Below are positions 1 through 7,304 of a DNA stretch of 22,242 nucleotides, piece after piece. Position 1 is the stretch's first letter. Every line of letters starts with the position of its first letter. This DNA comes from DASXRU01 sp036506395 (GTDB lineage Bacteria; Acidobacteriota; Blastocatellia; Pyrinomonadales; Pyrinomonadaceae). Where the stretch lies: NCBI GenBank assembly GCA_036506395.1, contig DASXRU010000268.1, forward strand, positions 1 to 22,242, read 5' to 3'. The translations under genes and the position numbers were made by a program. The notes under the pieces are model-generated. The model worked only from the letters and a program-made list of their open reading frames with translations. It had not been told where the DNA came from and ran no database searches.

Positions 1-879
1 GATATCGTGAAGCTGCCGCAACACACGAATCAGAGAACGCTGATTGACAACAAGGAACTTCAGGAGCGTCTCAGTAAACTTAAACAAGTCCCCTCGGAGT
101 TTTTCCGAGTGGACATCGGAGAGGGTGTGCAACTTGACGGCTGGATGATGAAACCGCCTGACTTCGATCCGGGCAAGCGCTATCCGGTGCTCTTTTATGT
201 TTACGGCGAACCCTGGGGTCAGACTGTGCTCGACGGCTGGGGCGGGACCACCTTGATGTGGCACAAGATGCTGGCGCAGCAGGGCTACATCGTGATGAGC
301 GTGGACAATCGCGGCACGCCGGCTCCCCGCGGAAGGGCCTGGCGCAAGGTGATCTATCGGCGGATGGGAGTAGTGAATTCCGGCGACCAGGCCAATGCCG
401 TCAGGGCCATTATCAAATGGCCCTTTGTTGATGCGGCGCGCGTCGGCATCTGGGGCTGGAGCGGAGGAGGATCTTCAAGCCTCAATGCGATTTTCCGTTA
501 CCCGGATCTTTACCGCATGGCAATGGCGGTGGCGCCGGTCCCTGATCTTCGTTACTACGATACGATCTACCAGGAGCGTTACTGCCGGCGGCCCCAGGAC
601 AATCCTGAGGAATACAAGCAAAGCTCGCCAATCACATTTGCCGGCCAGTTGAAAGGGCAATTGCTGGTGGTGCACGGCACGGGCGACGACAATGTTCACT
701 ATCAGGGAACTGAAGCTCTGGTCAACGCGCTGGTGGCAGCCAACAAACCCTTCACGATAATGCCTTATCCGAATCGTTCACATGGTATCTACGAAGGCCG
801 CGGCACAACCCGTCACCTTTACGGGTTGCTGACGCGTTTCCTCAATGAAAAACTTCCTGCCGGACCGCGCGTTCCCTAA
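1..879 (+). CDS. S9 family peptidase (DPP IV-like), C-terminal catalytic part, truncated by window edge
   Basis: The frame is open from the first base, so the 5' part of the gene (the expected beta-propeller domain) lies outside the window. The visible part is an alpha/beta-hydrolase domain of prolyl oligopeptidase family S9. Counting from the GTG at base 7, the nucleophile motif GWSGGG places Ser152, HGTGDDNVH gives the likely Asp227, and NRSHGI gives His259, in the order and spacing of the DPP IV triad. The YGEP segment near residue 66 matches the oxyanion-hole tyrosine region (YGGP in DPP IV). The family removes dipeptides from, or cleaves, proline-containing peptides, usually in the periplasm or outside the cell; the signal peptide, if any, is not visible. 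The third G of GWSGGG, where DPP IV has Y, is a mild variation. The family call is firm; the substrate is not known. Confidence 0.93.
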   Translation, partial: DIVKLPQHTNQRTLIDNKELQERLSKLKQVPSEFFRVDIGEGVQLDGWMMKPPDFDPGKRYPVLFYVYGEPWGQTVLDGWGGTTLMWHKMLAQQGYIVMSVDNRGTPAPRGRAWRKVIYRRMGVVNSGDQANAVRAIIKWPFVDAARVGIWGWSGGGSSSLNAIFRYPDLYRMAMAVAPVPDLRYYDTIYQERYCRRPQDNPEEYKQSSPITFAGQLKGQLLVVHGTGDDNVHYQGTEALVNALVAANKPFTIMPYPNRSHGIYEGRGTTRHLYGLLTRFLNEKLPAGPRVP

Positions 880-882
880 CGC

Positions 883-911
883 TTGGAACTGGTCCTTAGT
901 CTGGATATAAT
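883..911 (+). promoter_or_regulatory. Sigma-70-type promoter, predicted leaderless start
   Basis: TTGGAA at 883-888 is followed by a 17-base spacer and a perfect TATAAT at 906-911. Transcription would begin about seven bases later, at 917-919, which is the ATG of the downstream gene. No Shine-Dalgarno sequence precedes that ATG, which fits a leaderless transcript. This is an inference from sequence only. Confidence 0.55.
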
Positions 912-918
912 CGCGCCC

Positions 919-2373
919 ATGAAAACACTCCTGAAACACTTCTTCGCCATTCTTCTGACTTTTCTGTTTGCGGTTTCACCAGCCCTGGCCACCTGTGGAG
1001 GCGGCGGTGGCGGTGGCGGCGGTGGCATGGCCGGCGGCAGCGGCACTGGCGGCGGCGGCGGTGGAGCTCCCACGGTCTATTACGTGCCCTGGAAACTTCG
1101 CAAGCCAACGGATCCCCCGGCCGCGGGGCTAGTCCTCTATTGGTTCCCAGCCTCAATGGACGAGCTGAAGAATTCGAGCTTGCGTGAATCGCGCGTGCTG
1201 TCTCTCTACGCTTCGCAATGCATCTCCATGGAACTGGCGGACGGCAAGACGCCGAACGCCCCAAAGCTATTAGGCGAATCCCAGCCGCCTGTCGCGGTGC
1301 TGGCCACATCTGATGGCACGCCCGTCAGCAAGCTCGAGAACAAAAACGGCAAGCTAAAGGTCGCCGAAGTAGAAAAGCTCGTGGAGAGTGAAGTCAAACA
1401 ACGCGAGAGCGCGCTCGATGAGCACTTGAAAGAGGCGAAGGCCAAAGCGACGGCCGGCGACAACGCATCCGCGATCAAGCTTTATCAGTCGGTTGCCGGC
1501 GAGAAGTGCATGTTCCCCAAGAAAGCAAAGGAAGCTGCCAAAGAGTTGAAGAAACTTGGAGTCGCTGAGATTGCCGCCATCCCCGGTGTTCCCGTCTTTG
1601 AGGCAAAGGCGAGCGAGCGCATAGAACAAACGATGCGTCGCGGCCTGGTGGCGGAACTCGATGGCAGGTATGTGGCCGCTGACAAGCTTTACAATCAGGC
1701 GCATTTGATGGATCCGGCCGACCCCACGCCGTTGCGTTACCTCGGCGAAAACTATCGCCACAACATCGGCGATTGGGACAAAGCCCGCACAACATTTGAA
1801 ACCATTCTGAATATGCCGGCTGATCCTTTGTCTCGCGCGGTGGCGTTGCATGGCCTGGGCAAGATGACCATTCATGAAGGTGAGTTCAAAAAAGGTTTGG
1901 GGCTGATGGAGCAGTCCGTCGCCGAATATCCTTTGGCACTGGCGTACCGCAACCTCGCCGTCTACTGGAATTCCGAACATGACTTCGTGAAAGGTGCCGA
2001 GTACACCAAGTTAGCTCTGGCGATGGATCCGAAAGATCCTTACAACCTGGTTTTCGCAGCGGTCTTCATGTCAGCTAACGGCCGCGGCGACGAAGCTTTG
2101 AAAATCGCGCGCGAAAACGTGAGCCTTCTTCCCGCGTCATATAACCTGGCGGGCATTTACGCGCAGAACGGCCAGCGGGAAAAAGCACTGGCGCTGCTCA
2201 GGCGTCACTTCTTCCAATACGAGCGCTACGAGGCAGTGCGCGCCAAGGAAATGATGGAGGCACGTGTTGACGTAGTTTTTGATTCGTTGCGTGAAGATAA
2301 GGCTTTTATCGCACTCACCAGCGGCGCTGACGGCAAACTGCCGATGCCCATGAAAGCCATGGGCCTGCGCTAA
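919..2373 (+). CDS. Exported poly-Gly, thioredoxin-like and TPR-repeat protein
   Basis: The 484-residue protein starts at the ATG at 919. The frame also extends upstream to a TTG at 883, but that TTG is the predicted -35 element. Residues 1-25 form a signal peptide (positive start, hydrophobic stretch, ALA before the cleavage region). Cys26 follows at once and is followed by ten glycines, then a second Gly-rich run to about residue 49. LATC resembles a lipobox, but Thr at -1 is unusual, so lipidation is uncertain. Residues about 55-170 look like a thioredoxin fold: a strand LVLYWFPAS, and QPPVAVL resembling the cis-Pro loop, but no CxxC, so redox activity is unlikely. Residues about 165-445 hold TPR-like helical pairs, for example around 180-195, 245-270, 340-372 and 385-430. 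A scaffold role in the periplasm or cell envelope is inferred; the partner is unknown. Confidence 0.82.
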   Translation: MKTLLKHFFAILLTFLFAVSPALATCGGGGGGGGGGMAGGSGTGGGGGGAPTVYYVPWKLRKPTDPPAAGLVLYWFPASMDELKNSSLRESRVLSLYASQCISMELADGKTPNAPKLLGESQPPVAVLATSDGTPVSKLENKNGKLKVAEVEKLVESEVKQRESALDEHLKEAKAKATAGDNASAIKLYQSVAGEKCMFPKKAKEAAKELKKLGVAEIAAIPGVPVFEAKASERIEQTMRRGLVAELDGRYVAADKLYNQAHLMDPADPTPLRYLGENYRHNIGDWDKARTTFETILNMPADPLSRAVALHGLGKMTIHEGEFKKGLGLMEQSVAEYPLALAYRNLAVYWNSEHDFVKGAEYTKLALAMDPKDPYNLVFAAVFMSANGRGDEALKIARENVSLLPASYNLAGIYAQNGQREKALALLRRHFFQYERYEAVRAKEMMEARVDVVFDSLREDKAFIALTSGADGKLPMPMKAMGLR

Positions 2374-2462
2374 GTGACGAAGAGGTAAATTGCAAAACCC
2401 GTAATCCGCGTTTGAATCTGGCCCGAAAATAGCACTTCAAATCTCGATGCGACTGCCCGCTC

Positions 2463-2504
2463 AGCACGCAAGCTACCGGCGTGCTTCGCAAACTAACAGT
2501 TTGC
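2463..2504. repeat. Two adjacent small hairpins (REP-like)
   Basis: AGCACGC at 2463-2469 pairs with GCGTGCT at 2479-2485 across a 9-base loop. Directly after, GCAAACT at 2488-2494 pairs with AGTTTGC at 2498-2504 across AAC. There is no T-tract, so this is not a standard intrinsic terminator. It lies between the TPR gene and the MFS gene and could be a REP-type element. Confidence 0.5.
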
Positions 2505-2533
2505 GTTACCAATAATTCACAACGGAGCCCGAC

Positions 2534-4051
2534 TTGTCGCAGAATTCACTAACCTCGACCAACGCCGCAGGCCGTGCCGGCGCCGACTCGGTTCATGGTT
2601 ACCAGATCTGGCAAGTGATCCTGGCTTCCGCCGTTGGGACCATGATCGAGTGGTACGACTTCTATATCTTCGGCAGCCTGGCCATTGTCATCTCGCCGCT
2701 CTTCTACCCCAGCGGCAATAATACGCTGGCCCTTATCGCCTATCTTTCCACGTTCGCGGTGGGCTTCGTCGTCCGTCCCTTCGGCGCCCTCTTCTTCGGA
2801 CGCATCGGTGATCTGGTCGGACGCAAATACGCTTTCCTGGTGACCCTGTTAATCATGGGAGGCGCTACGGCATTGATTGGTTTCCTGCCCACCTACGCCA
2901 CTATCGGGATATTCGCGCCGATAATACTTCTGCTGATTCGCATACTGCAGGGCCTTGCCCTGGGTGGCGAATATGGCGGCGCCGCCGTTTACGTGGCCGA
3001 GCATGTGCCTGATGAAAAGCGCGGTTTCTACACCAGTTTCATTCAGATCACGGCAACGCTTGGTCTCTTCCTATCGCTGCTCGTCGTTCTTTTCGTGCAG
3101 AACTCGATGAGCAAAGAGGCCTTTAGCTCCTGGGGCTGGCGCATTCCATTCGTAATTTCGATCTTTCTGGTCGGCATCTCGCTCTACATCAGGCTGCGCA
3201 TGAAAGAGTCCCCCATCTTCAGACAAATCAAAAGCGCCGGCATGACGTCGGTGCAGCCCCTGAAAGAGGCATTCACGAGATGGGTGAACCTTAGGCGGGT
3301 CCTGATCTCGCTCTTTGGCGCCACGGCAGGTCAAGGCGTTGTTTGGTACACGGGCCAGTTCTATGCCCTGTTCTACCTGCAAACAATTCTGAAGGTGAAC
3401 GGGCGCTCAGCCAACTACATCGTGGCCGTTGCGCTTTTACTCGGCATGCCGTTGTTTGTGTTCTTCGGCGCGCTTTCGGATCGAATTGGGCGCAAGTGGA
3501 TCATGATGTCCGGATGTCTGCTGGCCGCAGTTCTCTATATACCTATCTACAAAGCGATGCAGCTGGCGGCCGGCTCCAATGTGATGACCGCGGTGTCGCA
3601 GCGAAATGCGGTCACAGGCGCCATCAATTTGACGCCGCAGTCTTTTGTAAACGGCGCGTTGCAGCCTGCTAAAGAGGTGCTGCCTTATACAGACTTCAGC
3701 GCCTTCATCGGCTCTCCCATCGCCTGGAAATTAATCTTGTTGGTGTTTGTGCAGGTTATCTTCGTGACGATGGTTTACGGGCCCATCGCAGCCTATTTGG
3801 TTGAGGCCTTCCCGGCAAAGATCAGATACACGTCACTCTCTTTGCCCTATCACATCGGCAACGGCGTCTTCGGTGGGTTGCTGCCGCTAATCGGGCTGGC
3901 CGTCATTGCGCAAACGGGCAATATCTATGCTGGTTTGTACTACCCGATCATAGTCGCGAGCATAACGTTCGTCGTCGGTTCACTGCTACTAAAGGAAACC
4001 AGGCACACACTGATCTGGAGTGAACTGGAAAGAATGCCCGGTGTAGAATGA
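2534..4051 (+). CDS. MFS transporter, metabolite:H+ symporter (MHS) family
   Basis: The 505-residue polytopic membrane protein probably has 12 membrane segments. It carries hallmarks of the MHS branch (ProP, ShiA and KgtP relatives): EWYDFYIFG at residues 39-47 in the first segment, RPFGALFFGRIGDLVGRK in the loop between segments 2 and 3, and GLALGGEYGG before segment 5. Transport of a carboxylate, betaine or similar small metabolite with protons across the inner membrane is expected; the substrate cannot be read. Residues about 340-400 form a long, polar insertion (NAVTGAINLTPQSF and after), making the protein longer than most relatives at about 430-450. The start is TTG, chosen because GGAG at 2524-2527 sits six bases ahead and the next Met is well inside the conserved N-terminal region. 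It is not clearly in an operon with its neighbours. Confidence 0.9.
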   Translation: MSQNSLTSTNAAGRAGADSVHGYQIWQVILASAVGTMIEWYDFYIFGSLAIVISPLFYPSGNNTLALIAYLSTFAVGFVVRPFGALFFGRIGDLVGRKYAFLVTLLIMGGATALIGFLPTYATIGIFAPIILLLIRILQGLALGGEYGGAAVYVAEHVPDEKRGFYTSFIQITATLGLFLSLLVVLFVQNSMSKEAFSSWGWRIPFVISIFLVGISLYIRLRMKESPIFRQIKSAGMTSVQPLKEAFTRWVNLRRVLISLFGATAGQGVVWYTGQFYALFYLQTILKVNGRSANYIVAVALLLGMPLFVFFGALSDRIGRKWIMMSGCLLAAVLYIPIYKAMQLAAGSNVMTAVSQRNAVTGAINLTPQSFVNGALQPAKEVLPYTDFSAFIGSPIAWKLILLVFVQVIFVTMVYGPIAAYLVEAFPAKIRYTSLSLPYHIGNGVFGGLLPLIGLAVIAQTGNIYAGLYYPIIVASITFVVGSLLLKETRHTLIWSELERMPGVE

Positions 4052-4065
4052 GCCCACGGAAACCA

Positions 4066-4146
4066 GGGACAGGGAGATGGGGAGAAAGGGAGACGGGGCG
4101 CAAGCTCTTTTTTCTCCCCGTCACCCCGTCACCCCGTCGCTTCGTC
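4066..4146. repeat. Period-8 repeat array in inverted arrangement
   Basis: A purine-rich left arm (about 4066-4097) is made of 8-base units such as GGAGATGG, GGAGAAAG and GGAGACGG. A pyrimidine-rich right arm (about 4111-4146) is built of ACCCCGTC-like units. The arms are largely complementary; TTTCTCCCC at 4111-4119 matches the left arm exactly. The array fills the gap after the MFS gene and ends about 17 bases before the next ATG. It follows the same plan as the period-7 arrays elsewhere in the window but with an 8-base period. Confidence 0.7.
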
Positions 4147-4163
4147 TCGTCATCCTGCTCCCG

Positions 4164-4718
4164 ATGAAGATTACATACTTCCGCACGCGAACTGATCTTC
4201 GCAAGTGGTTTGCCAAGCATCACGCCGCGGAACAGGAGCTTTGGGTCGGCTACTTTAAGAAAGGCTCAGGCAAGCCAAGTATTACCTGGCCAGAGTCTGT
4301 CGATGAAGCGCTTTGCGTTGGGTGGATTGACGGTATTCGCAAAAGCGTCGATGAAGAACGCTACACTATCCGCTTCACGCCCCGAAAGCGCTCCAGCATC
4401 TGGAGCGCCGTCAATATCAAGCGCGCTCGGGAACTCAAGCGCCAGGGATTGATGCAGGCGTCTGGCCTCGAAGCATTCAAAGCGCGCCGCGAATACAAGT
4501 CCGGCATTTATTCATACGAGCAGCGGAGCGCGGAGCTTCCTGAGCCATACAGCACTCAGCTTAAGAAGAACAAAGCCGCGTGGAAGTTTTTTGAATCACA
4601 ACCTCCCGGATACCGCAAACAAATGAGCTGGTGGGTGGTCAGCGCGAAAACAGAAGAGACGAGATCCAAGCGCCTAAAGAAACTGATCGAAGAGTCGGGC
4701 GCTGGACGAAGGATCTGA
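4164..4718 (+). CDS. YdeI/OmdA-like family protein
   Basis: The 184-residue cytoplasmic protein starts at MKITYFRTRTDLRKWF. The frame is open further upstream to 4077, but that part lies inside the GC-rich repeat array and reads as low-complexity, so the ATG at 4164 is preferred. It resembles the YdeI/OmpD-associated family: an N-terminal stretch LRKWFAKHHAAEQELWVGYFKK, then SVDEALCVGWIDGIRKSVDE (residues about 49-68), an RFTPRKRSSIWSAVN motif, and a C-terminal helical part with NKAAWKFFESQPPGYRKQ. The family is annotated as bacteriocin-protection or stress-linked, but its biochemical role is poorly known. No Shine-Dalgarno sequence is visible in the 20 bases before the start. Confidence 0.85.
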   Translation: MKITYFRTRTDLRKWFAKHHAAEQELWVGYFKKGSGKPSITWPESVDEALCVGWIDGIRKSVDEERYTIRFTPRKRSSIWSAVNIKRARELKRQGLMQASGLEAFKARREYKSGIYSYEQRSAELPEPYSTQLKKNKAAWKFFESQPPGYRKQMSWWVVSAKTEETRSKRLKKLIEESGAGRRI

Positions 4719-4745
4719 CGAAACACTTGGAACTCCTCGTAGAAT

Positions 4746-4852
4746 ACTTGCAGTCAGGAAGGGAGCATGCCCCCGCTTCTTTAGTTCGTAGTCCGTGTCG
4801 GAGACCGAGCTAAATTCAAGAGCGGGGGCAGGCCCCCTTCCTGACTGCAAGT
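4746..4852. repeat. 32-base inverted repeat with 43-base loop (REP/MITE-like)
   Basis: The left arm at 4746-4777 begins ACTTGCAGTCAGGAAGGG and ends CCCCCGCT. The right arm at 4821-4852 is its reverse complement with 30 of 32 positions matching. The arms themselves carry GC-rich runs (GGGGGCAGGCCCCC on the right). There is no T-tract and no ORF of note in the loop. It sits between the YdeI-like and ankyrin genes. It could be a REP-type or miniature mobile element or a strong RNA hairpin. Confidence 0.75.
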
Positions 4853-4926
4853 GTTCAAAGATGCAAACTCTTTCGTCAGGCACGACATACCAGAGCTTAG
4901 ACCCGGCGCTTCGCAAGGAGATTCGC

Positions 4927-5346
4927 ATGTCAGCAAAGGCACTGAGTCCGGAAAAGGAAATAATTAAAGCCGCGAAGTCAGGTGCTGCGTTACGAGTGAA
5001 GGAACTCCTGGAACTAGATGCCTCTCTTATCTCGGCCAGGGATTCGGACGGCTCGACTCCACTGCACTGCGCCACCTGGAAGGGGCATCAAGGCGTGGTT
5101 GAAGTACTGCTCAGCCACGGCGCCGATGTTAACGCCAGGAACAATAATGAGCACTGGGGTACTACTCCGTTGCATGCAGCGGCGCATGCCAATCAACGAG
5201 CCATCGCCGAATTACTGATCGCACATGGCGCTGATGTCCACGCCACCAATCTCAACGGCAGGACTCCGCTGGCGGAAACTGAATTTCACAAGGCCAAACC
5301 CGTGGCAAATCTCTTGAAGCAGCACGGGGCGCTGGGTGAGTCCTAG
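4927..5346 (+). CDS. Small ankyrin-repeat protein
   Basis: The 139-residue protein has four ankyrin-type units: a degenerate one at about 9-37 (EIIKAAKSGAALRVKELLE), then DGSTPLHCATWKGHQGVVEV (from about 41), WGTTPLHAAAHANQRAIAEL (from about 77), and a final partial one, NGRTPLAETEFHKAKPVANL. HGADVNAR and HGADVHAT are classic repeat ends. Ankyrin repeats mediate protein-protein contact; the partner is unknown. There is no signal peptide from this start. The ATG at 4927 is chosen because AAGGAG at 4915-4920 lies six bases before it. The frame is open further upstream, but that part overlaps the inverted repeat. Confidence 0.87.
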   Translation: MSAKALSPEKEIIKAAKSGAALRVKELLELDASLISARDSDGSTPLHCATWKGHQGVVEVLLSHGADVNARNNNEHWGTTPLHAAAHANQRAIAELLIAHGADVHATNLNGRTPLAETEFHKAKPVANLLKQHGALGES

Positions 5347-5379
5347 GCGCAAGCCGTCATGATCACCAATAATCATCCC

Positions 5380-5408
5380 TTGACCCATGTCAGATCTTCG
5401 GAAACAAT
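5380..5408 (+). promoter_or_regulatory. Possible promoter of the toxin-antitoxin pair
   Basis: TTGACC at 5380-5385 is followed 17 bases later by AACAAT at 5403-5408 (four of six bases of the -10 consensus). Transcription would start near 5415, just ahead of the antitoxin start codon. The -10 is weak, so this is tentative. No clear operator palindrome was identified. Confidence 0.3.
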
Positions 5409-5426
5409 TGGATTGGAGGGCCTCGT

Positions 5427-5630
5427 ATGACAGAAATTCAATATGTCTCAGATGAGAGCGGCAATCCGATCAGCGTTATCGTGCCGATCGAATTATGGCG
5501 TGAGATTGAATCTGAAAAAGAGACTGCCTACCTGCTGAAGAGCGAGAATATGAAGCGTCGCCTTCTGGAAGCAAAGGAGCGTGACAGCGGAATTCCATTT
5601 GAGGAAGCCCGTGAGAAGCTTGGAATTTGA
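5427..5630 (+). CDS. Type II antitoxin, Phd/YefM-like
   Basis: This is a 67-residue acidic protein. The N-terminal half (IQYVSDESGNPISVIVPIELWREIES) reads as a short strand-helix DNA-binding/dimerisation unit. The C-terminal half (ETAYLLKSENMKRRLLEAKE) resembles the helical toxin-binding tail of Phd/YefM-type antitoxins, which neutralise YoeB and repress their own operon. It is shorter than E. coli YefM (about 83 residues). GGAGGG at 5415-5420 lies six bases ahead of the ATG. Its last 20 bases overlap the toxin gene. The call rests largely on position before a clear YoeB and on the tail; the exact antitoxin family is less sure. Confidence 0.8.
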   Translation: MTEIQYVSDESGNPISVIVPIELWREIESEKETAYLLKSENMKRRLLEAKERDSGIPFEEAREKLGI

Positions 5631-5868
5631 TATTGCCGCCTTCGAGGATTTGGCATGGTGGATTCAGCAAGACCGCAGCAAGGCATTGCGTGTTGTCAAT
5701 CTAATCAGAGATGTGGAGCGCGACCCATTTAAAGGAATCGGCAAGCCCGAGCCCTTGAAGCATGAATTCAAGGGCTGCTGGTCCCGCCGGATAGATCAGG
5801 AACATCGTCTCGTTTACCAGGTTACGGAGACGAAAATCAGAATCCTCGCGTGCCGGTATCACTATTGA
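5611..5868 (+). CDS. yoeB: YoeB/Txe-family toxin endoribonuclease
   Basis: The 85-residue protein starts at GTG 5611: MRSLEFDIAAFEDLAWWIQQ. The family normally begins at this point, and AGGA at 5602-5605 provides a ribosome binding site. An ATG at 5581 would add ten residues not typical of the family. YoeB binds the ribosome and cuts mRNA in the A site. Catalytic positions align with E. coli YoeB: Glu47 (E46), Arg66 (R65), His84 (H83) and Tyr85 (Y84). The motifs KPEPLKHEFKGCWSRRIDQE and ILACRYHY are diagnostic. It overlaps the antitoxin gene by 20 bases, so the two are translationally coupled. All key residues are intact, so the toxin is probably active. Confidence 0.95.
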   Translation: MRSLEFDIAAFEDLAWWIQQDRSKALRVVNLIRDVERDPFKGIGKPEPLKHEFKGCWSRRIDQEHRLVYQVTETKIRILACRYHY

Positions 5869-6069
5869 ATGTCCTCCTGGGCCGAGTAACCATACGTGAC
5901 CTCCCTCCGGATGGAGCTTCTTCGATGAGGTGACTTGCCTCCCTTATAGCCGTACTGAAACCTCCGTTACTTTTCCAGCGTAGTTACTAAATCAAAAGGG
6001 TTCCGCTGTTCGTTTGCGAGCGGCGCGGGTTTCAGACACAAACGATACTTCCATTGATCGACACCGCAC

Positions 6070-7296
6070 ATGCCTTTTCTCGAAGCACTCAAGCTGGCGC
6101 TCTCCGCAATACTCGGGCACAAGCTGCGCTCGTTTCTGACGCTGCTGGGCGTCATCTTCGGGGTGGCAACAGTGATTGTCGTCGTTTCTCTGGTGGAAGG
6201 CTTCAACGCCTACGTTGATGAGAAGATTGCCAACATCGGGACGAATGCTTTTGCTGTCCGGAAATATTCCATCGACGACTTCTCGAGCGTGGAAGCGCTG
6301 AACGCAGCCCGGCGACGCAATAAGAACCTGACGCTCGAAGACGTCGATGCCCTGCGCGCCCGCGGCAACGCAATTCGCGAAGTGGGGGCGAAGGCCGATA
6401 CTGCCGGGGACGTGAAGCATGGCGCCACCAGCCTCCTTCGCATACACATCAGCGCGACCACACCAAATATCGCCGACATCGAGCGCATCGAAGCGGGCGC
6501 GGGCCGTTACTTCAATAAAAGTGAGGACGACGGGCGGCGCAACGTCTGCTTCATCGGCGCGGATGTGGCCGACAAGCTGTTTCCTACTGCGGAACCCCTG
6601 GGCCAGACGATTCGCATCGACGGCCGGGCCTTTGAAGTTATCGGAGTAGGCAAAGCGCTCGGCTCCGTCTTTGGCCAACCGCGCGACATGTACGTCGCCG
6701 TTCCGCTTTCCACTTTTCTCGCGTTCTATGGCTCGCGAAGATCGCTCAGTGTCAGTGTCACCTCAACCAGTGAACAAACCTATCAGGACGCCATCGATGA
6801 TGCGCGCGTTGCCATGCGCCTGCGCCGCAGACTGGCGCCAAACGAGAAGGACAACTTCGGCATCATCACGCCGAGCGCCATCAACGAACTGCGCGACAAG
6901 ATTTTTGGCACGATTCAAATTGCCGCCATCGGCGTGACGTCCATCTCCCTGGTAGTGGGAGGCATTGTCATCATGAACATCATGCTGGTAAGCGTAACGG
7001 AGCGCACCAAGGAGATTGGCATCCGTAAAAGTATCGGAGCGCGGCGCAGCGACATCCTCAAACAGTTTCTGGCGGAGTCAACGTTGCTGTCGCTGTTCGG
7101 CGGCGCCATTGGCGTCGGCATTGCCTATACACTGGCAAAGCTGGTCGCCTTGCTTACGCCCGTGCCTACCGCCTTGCCGATGCTGGCCGTGACCTTCGCG
7201 CTGCTGGTGTCGGCAACCGTGGGATTGGTTTCCGGAGTGTATCCGGCGTGGCGCGCGGCGCGCCTGGATCCGATCGAAGCTTTGCGCGCAGAATAA
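6070..7296 (+). CDS. ABC transporter permease, MacB/FtsX type (first copy)
   Basis: The 408-residue inner-membrane protein has the MacB plan. A membrane segment at about 18-42 (HKLRSFLTLLGVIFGVATVI) is followed by a periplasmic MacB_PCD domain at about 43-275 and three C-terminal segments at about 283-310, 335-362 and 370-395. The FtsX signature is clear: NIMLVSVTERTKEIGIRKSI near 303-322 and YPAWRAARLDPIEALR at the C-terminus. Such permeases work as mechanotransmitters with a separate or fused ATPase, exporting peptides, lipoproteins or drugs, or acting on the envelope. No ATPase is fused or encoded nearby, so the partner must lie elsewhere. No Shine-Dalgarno sequence is seen before the ATG. 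The 200 bases upstream (5869-6069) hold no gene or clear motif. Confidence 0.93.
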   Translation: MPFLEALKLALSAILGHKLRSFLTLLGVIFGVATVIVVVSLVEGFNAYVDEKIANIGTNAFAVRKYSIDDFSSVEALNAARRRNKNLTLEDVDALRARGNAIREVGAKADTAGDVKHGATSLLRIHISATTPNIADIERIEAGAGRYFNKSEDDGRRNVCFIGADVADKLFPTAEPLGQTIRIDGRAFEVIGVGKALGSVFGQPRDMYVAVPLSTFLAFYGSRRSLSVSVTSTSEQTYQDAIDDARVAMRLRRRLAPNEKDNFGIITPSAINELRDKIFGTIQIAAIGVTSISLVVGGIVIMNIMLVSVTERTKEIGIRKSIGARRSDILKQFLAESTLLSLFGGAIGVGIAYTLAKLVALLTPVPTALPMLAVTFALLVSATVGLVSGVYPAWRAARLDPIEALRAE

Positions 7297-7304
7297 TACA
7301 GAGT

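Noticed and set aside
896..1309. Arg/His-rich minus-strand frames opposite the poly-glycine region
   Set aside because: They are a by-product of the GGN codon runs on the plus strand, giving repetitive Pro/Arg strings with no support.
4795..4926. An N-terminal extension of the ankyrin protein
   Set aside because: It overlaps the 32-base inverted repeat, has no ribosome binding site, and reads as non-family sequence. The ATG at 4927 has a good one.
5992..6678. A 228-residue minus-strand frame opposite the first permease gene
   Set aside because: The permease reading frame shows a clear family signature across this stretch; the antisense frame shows none.
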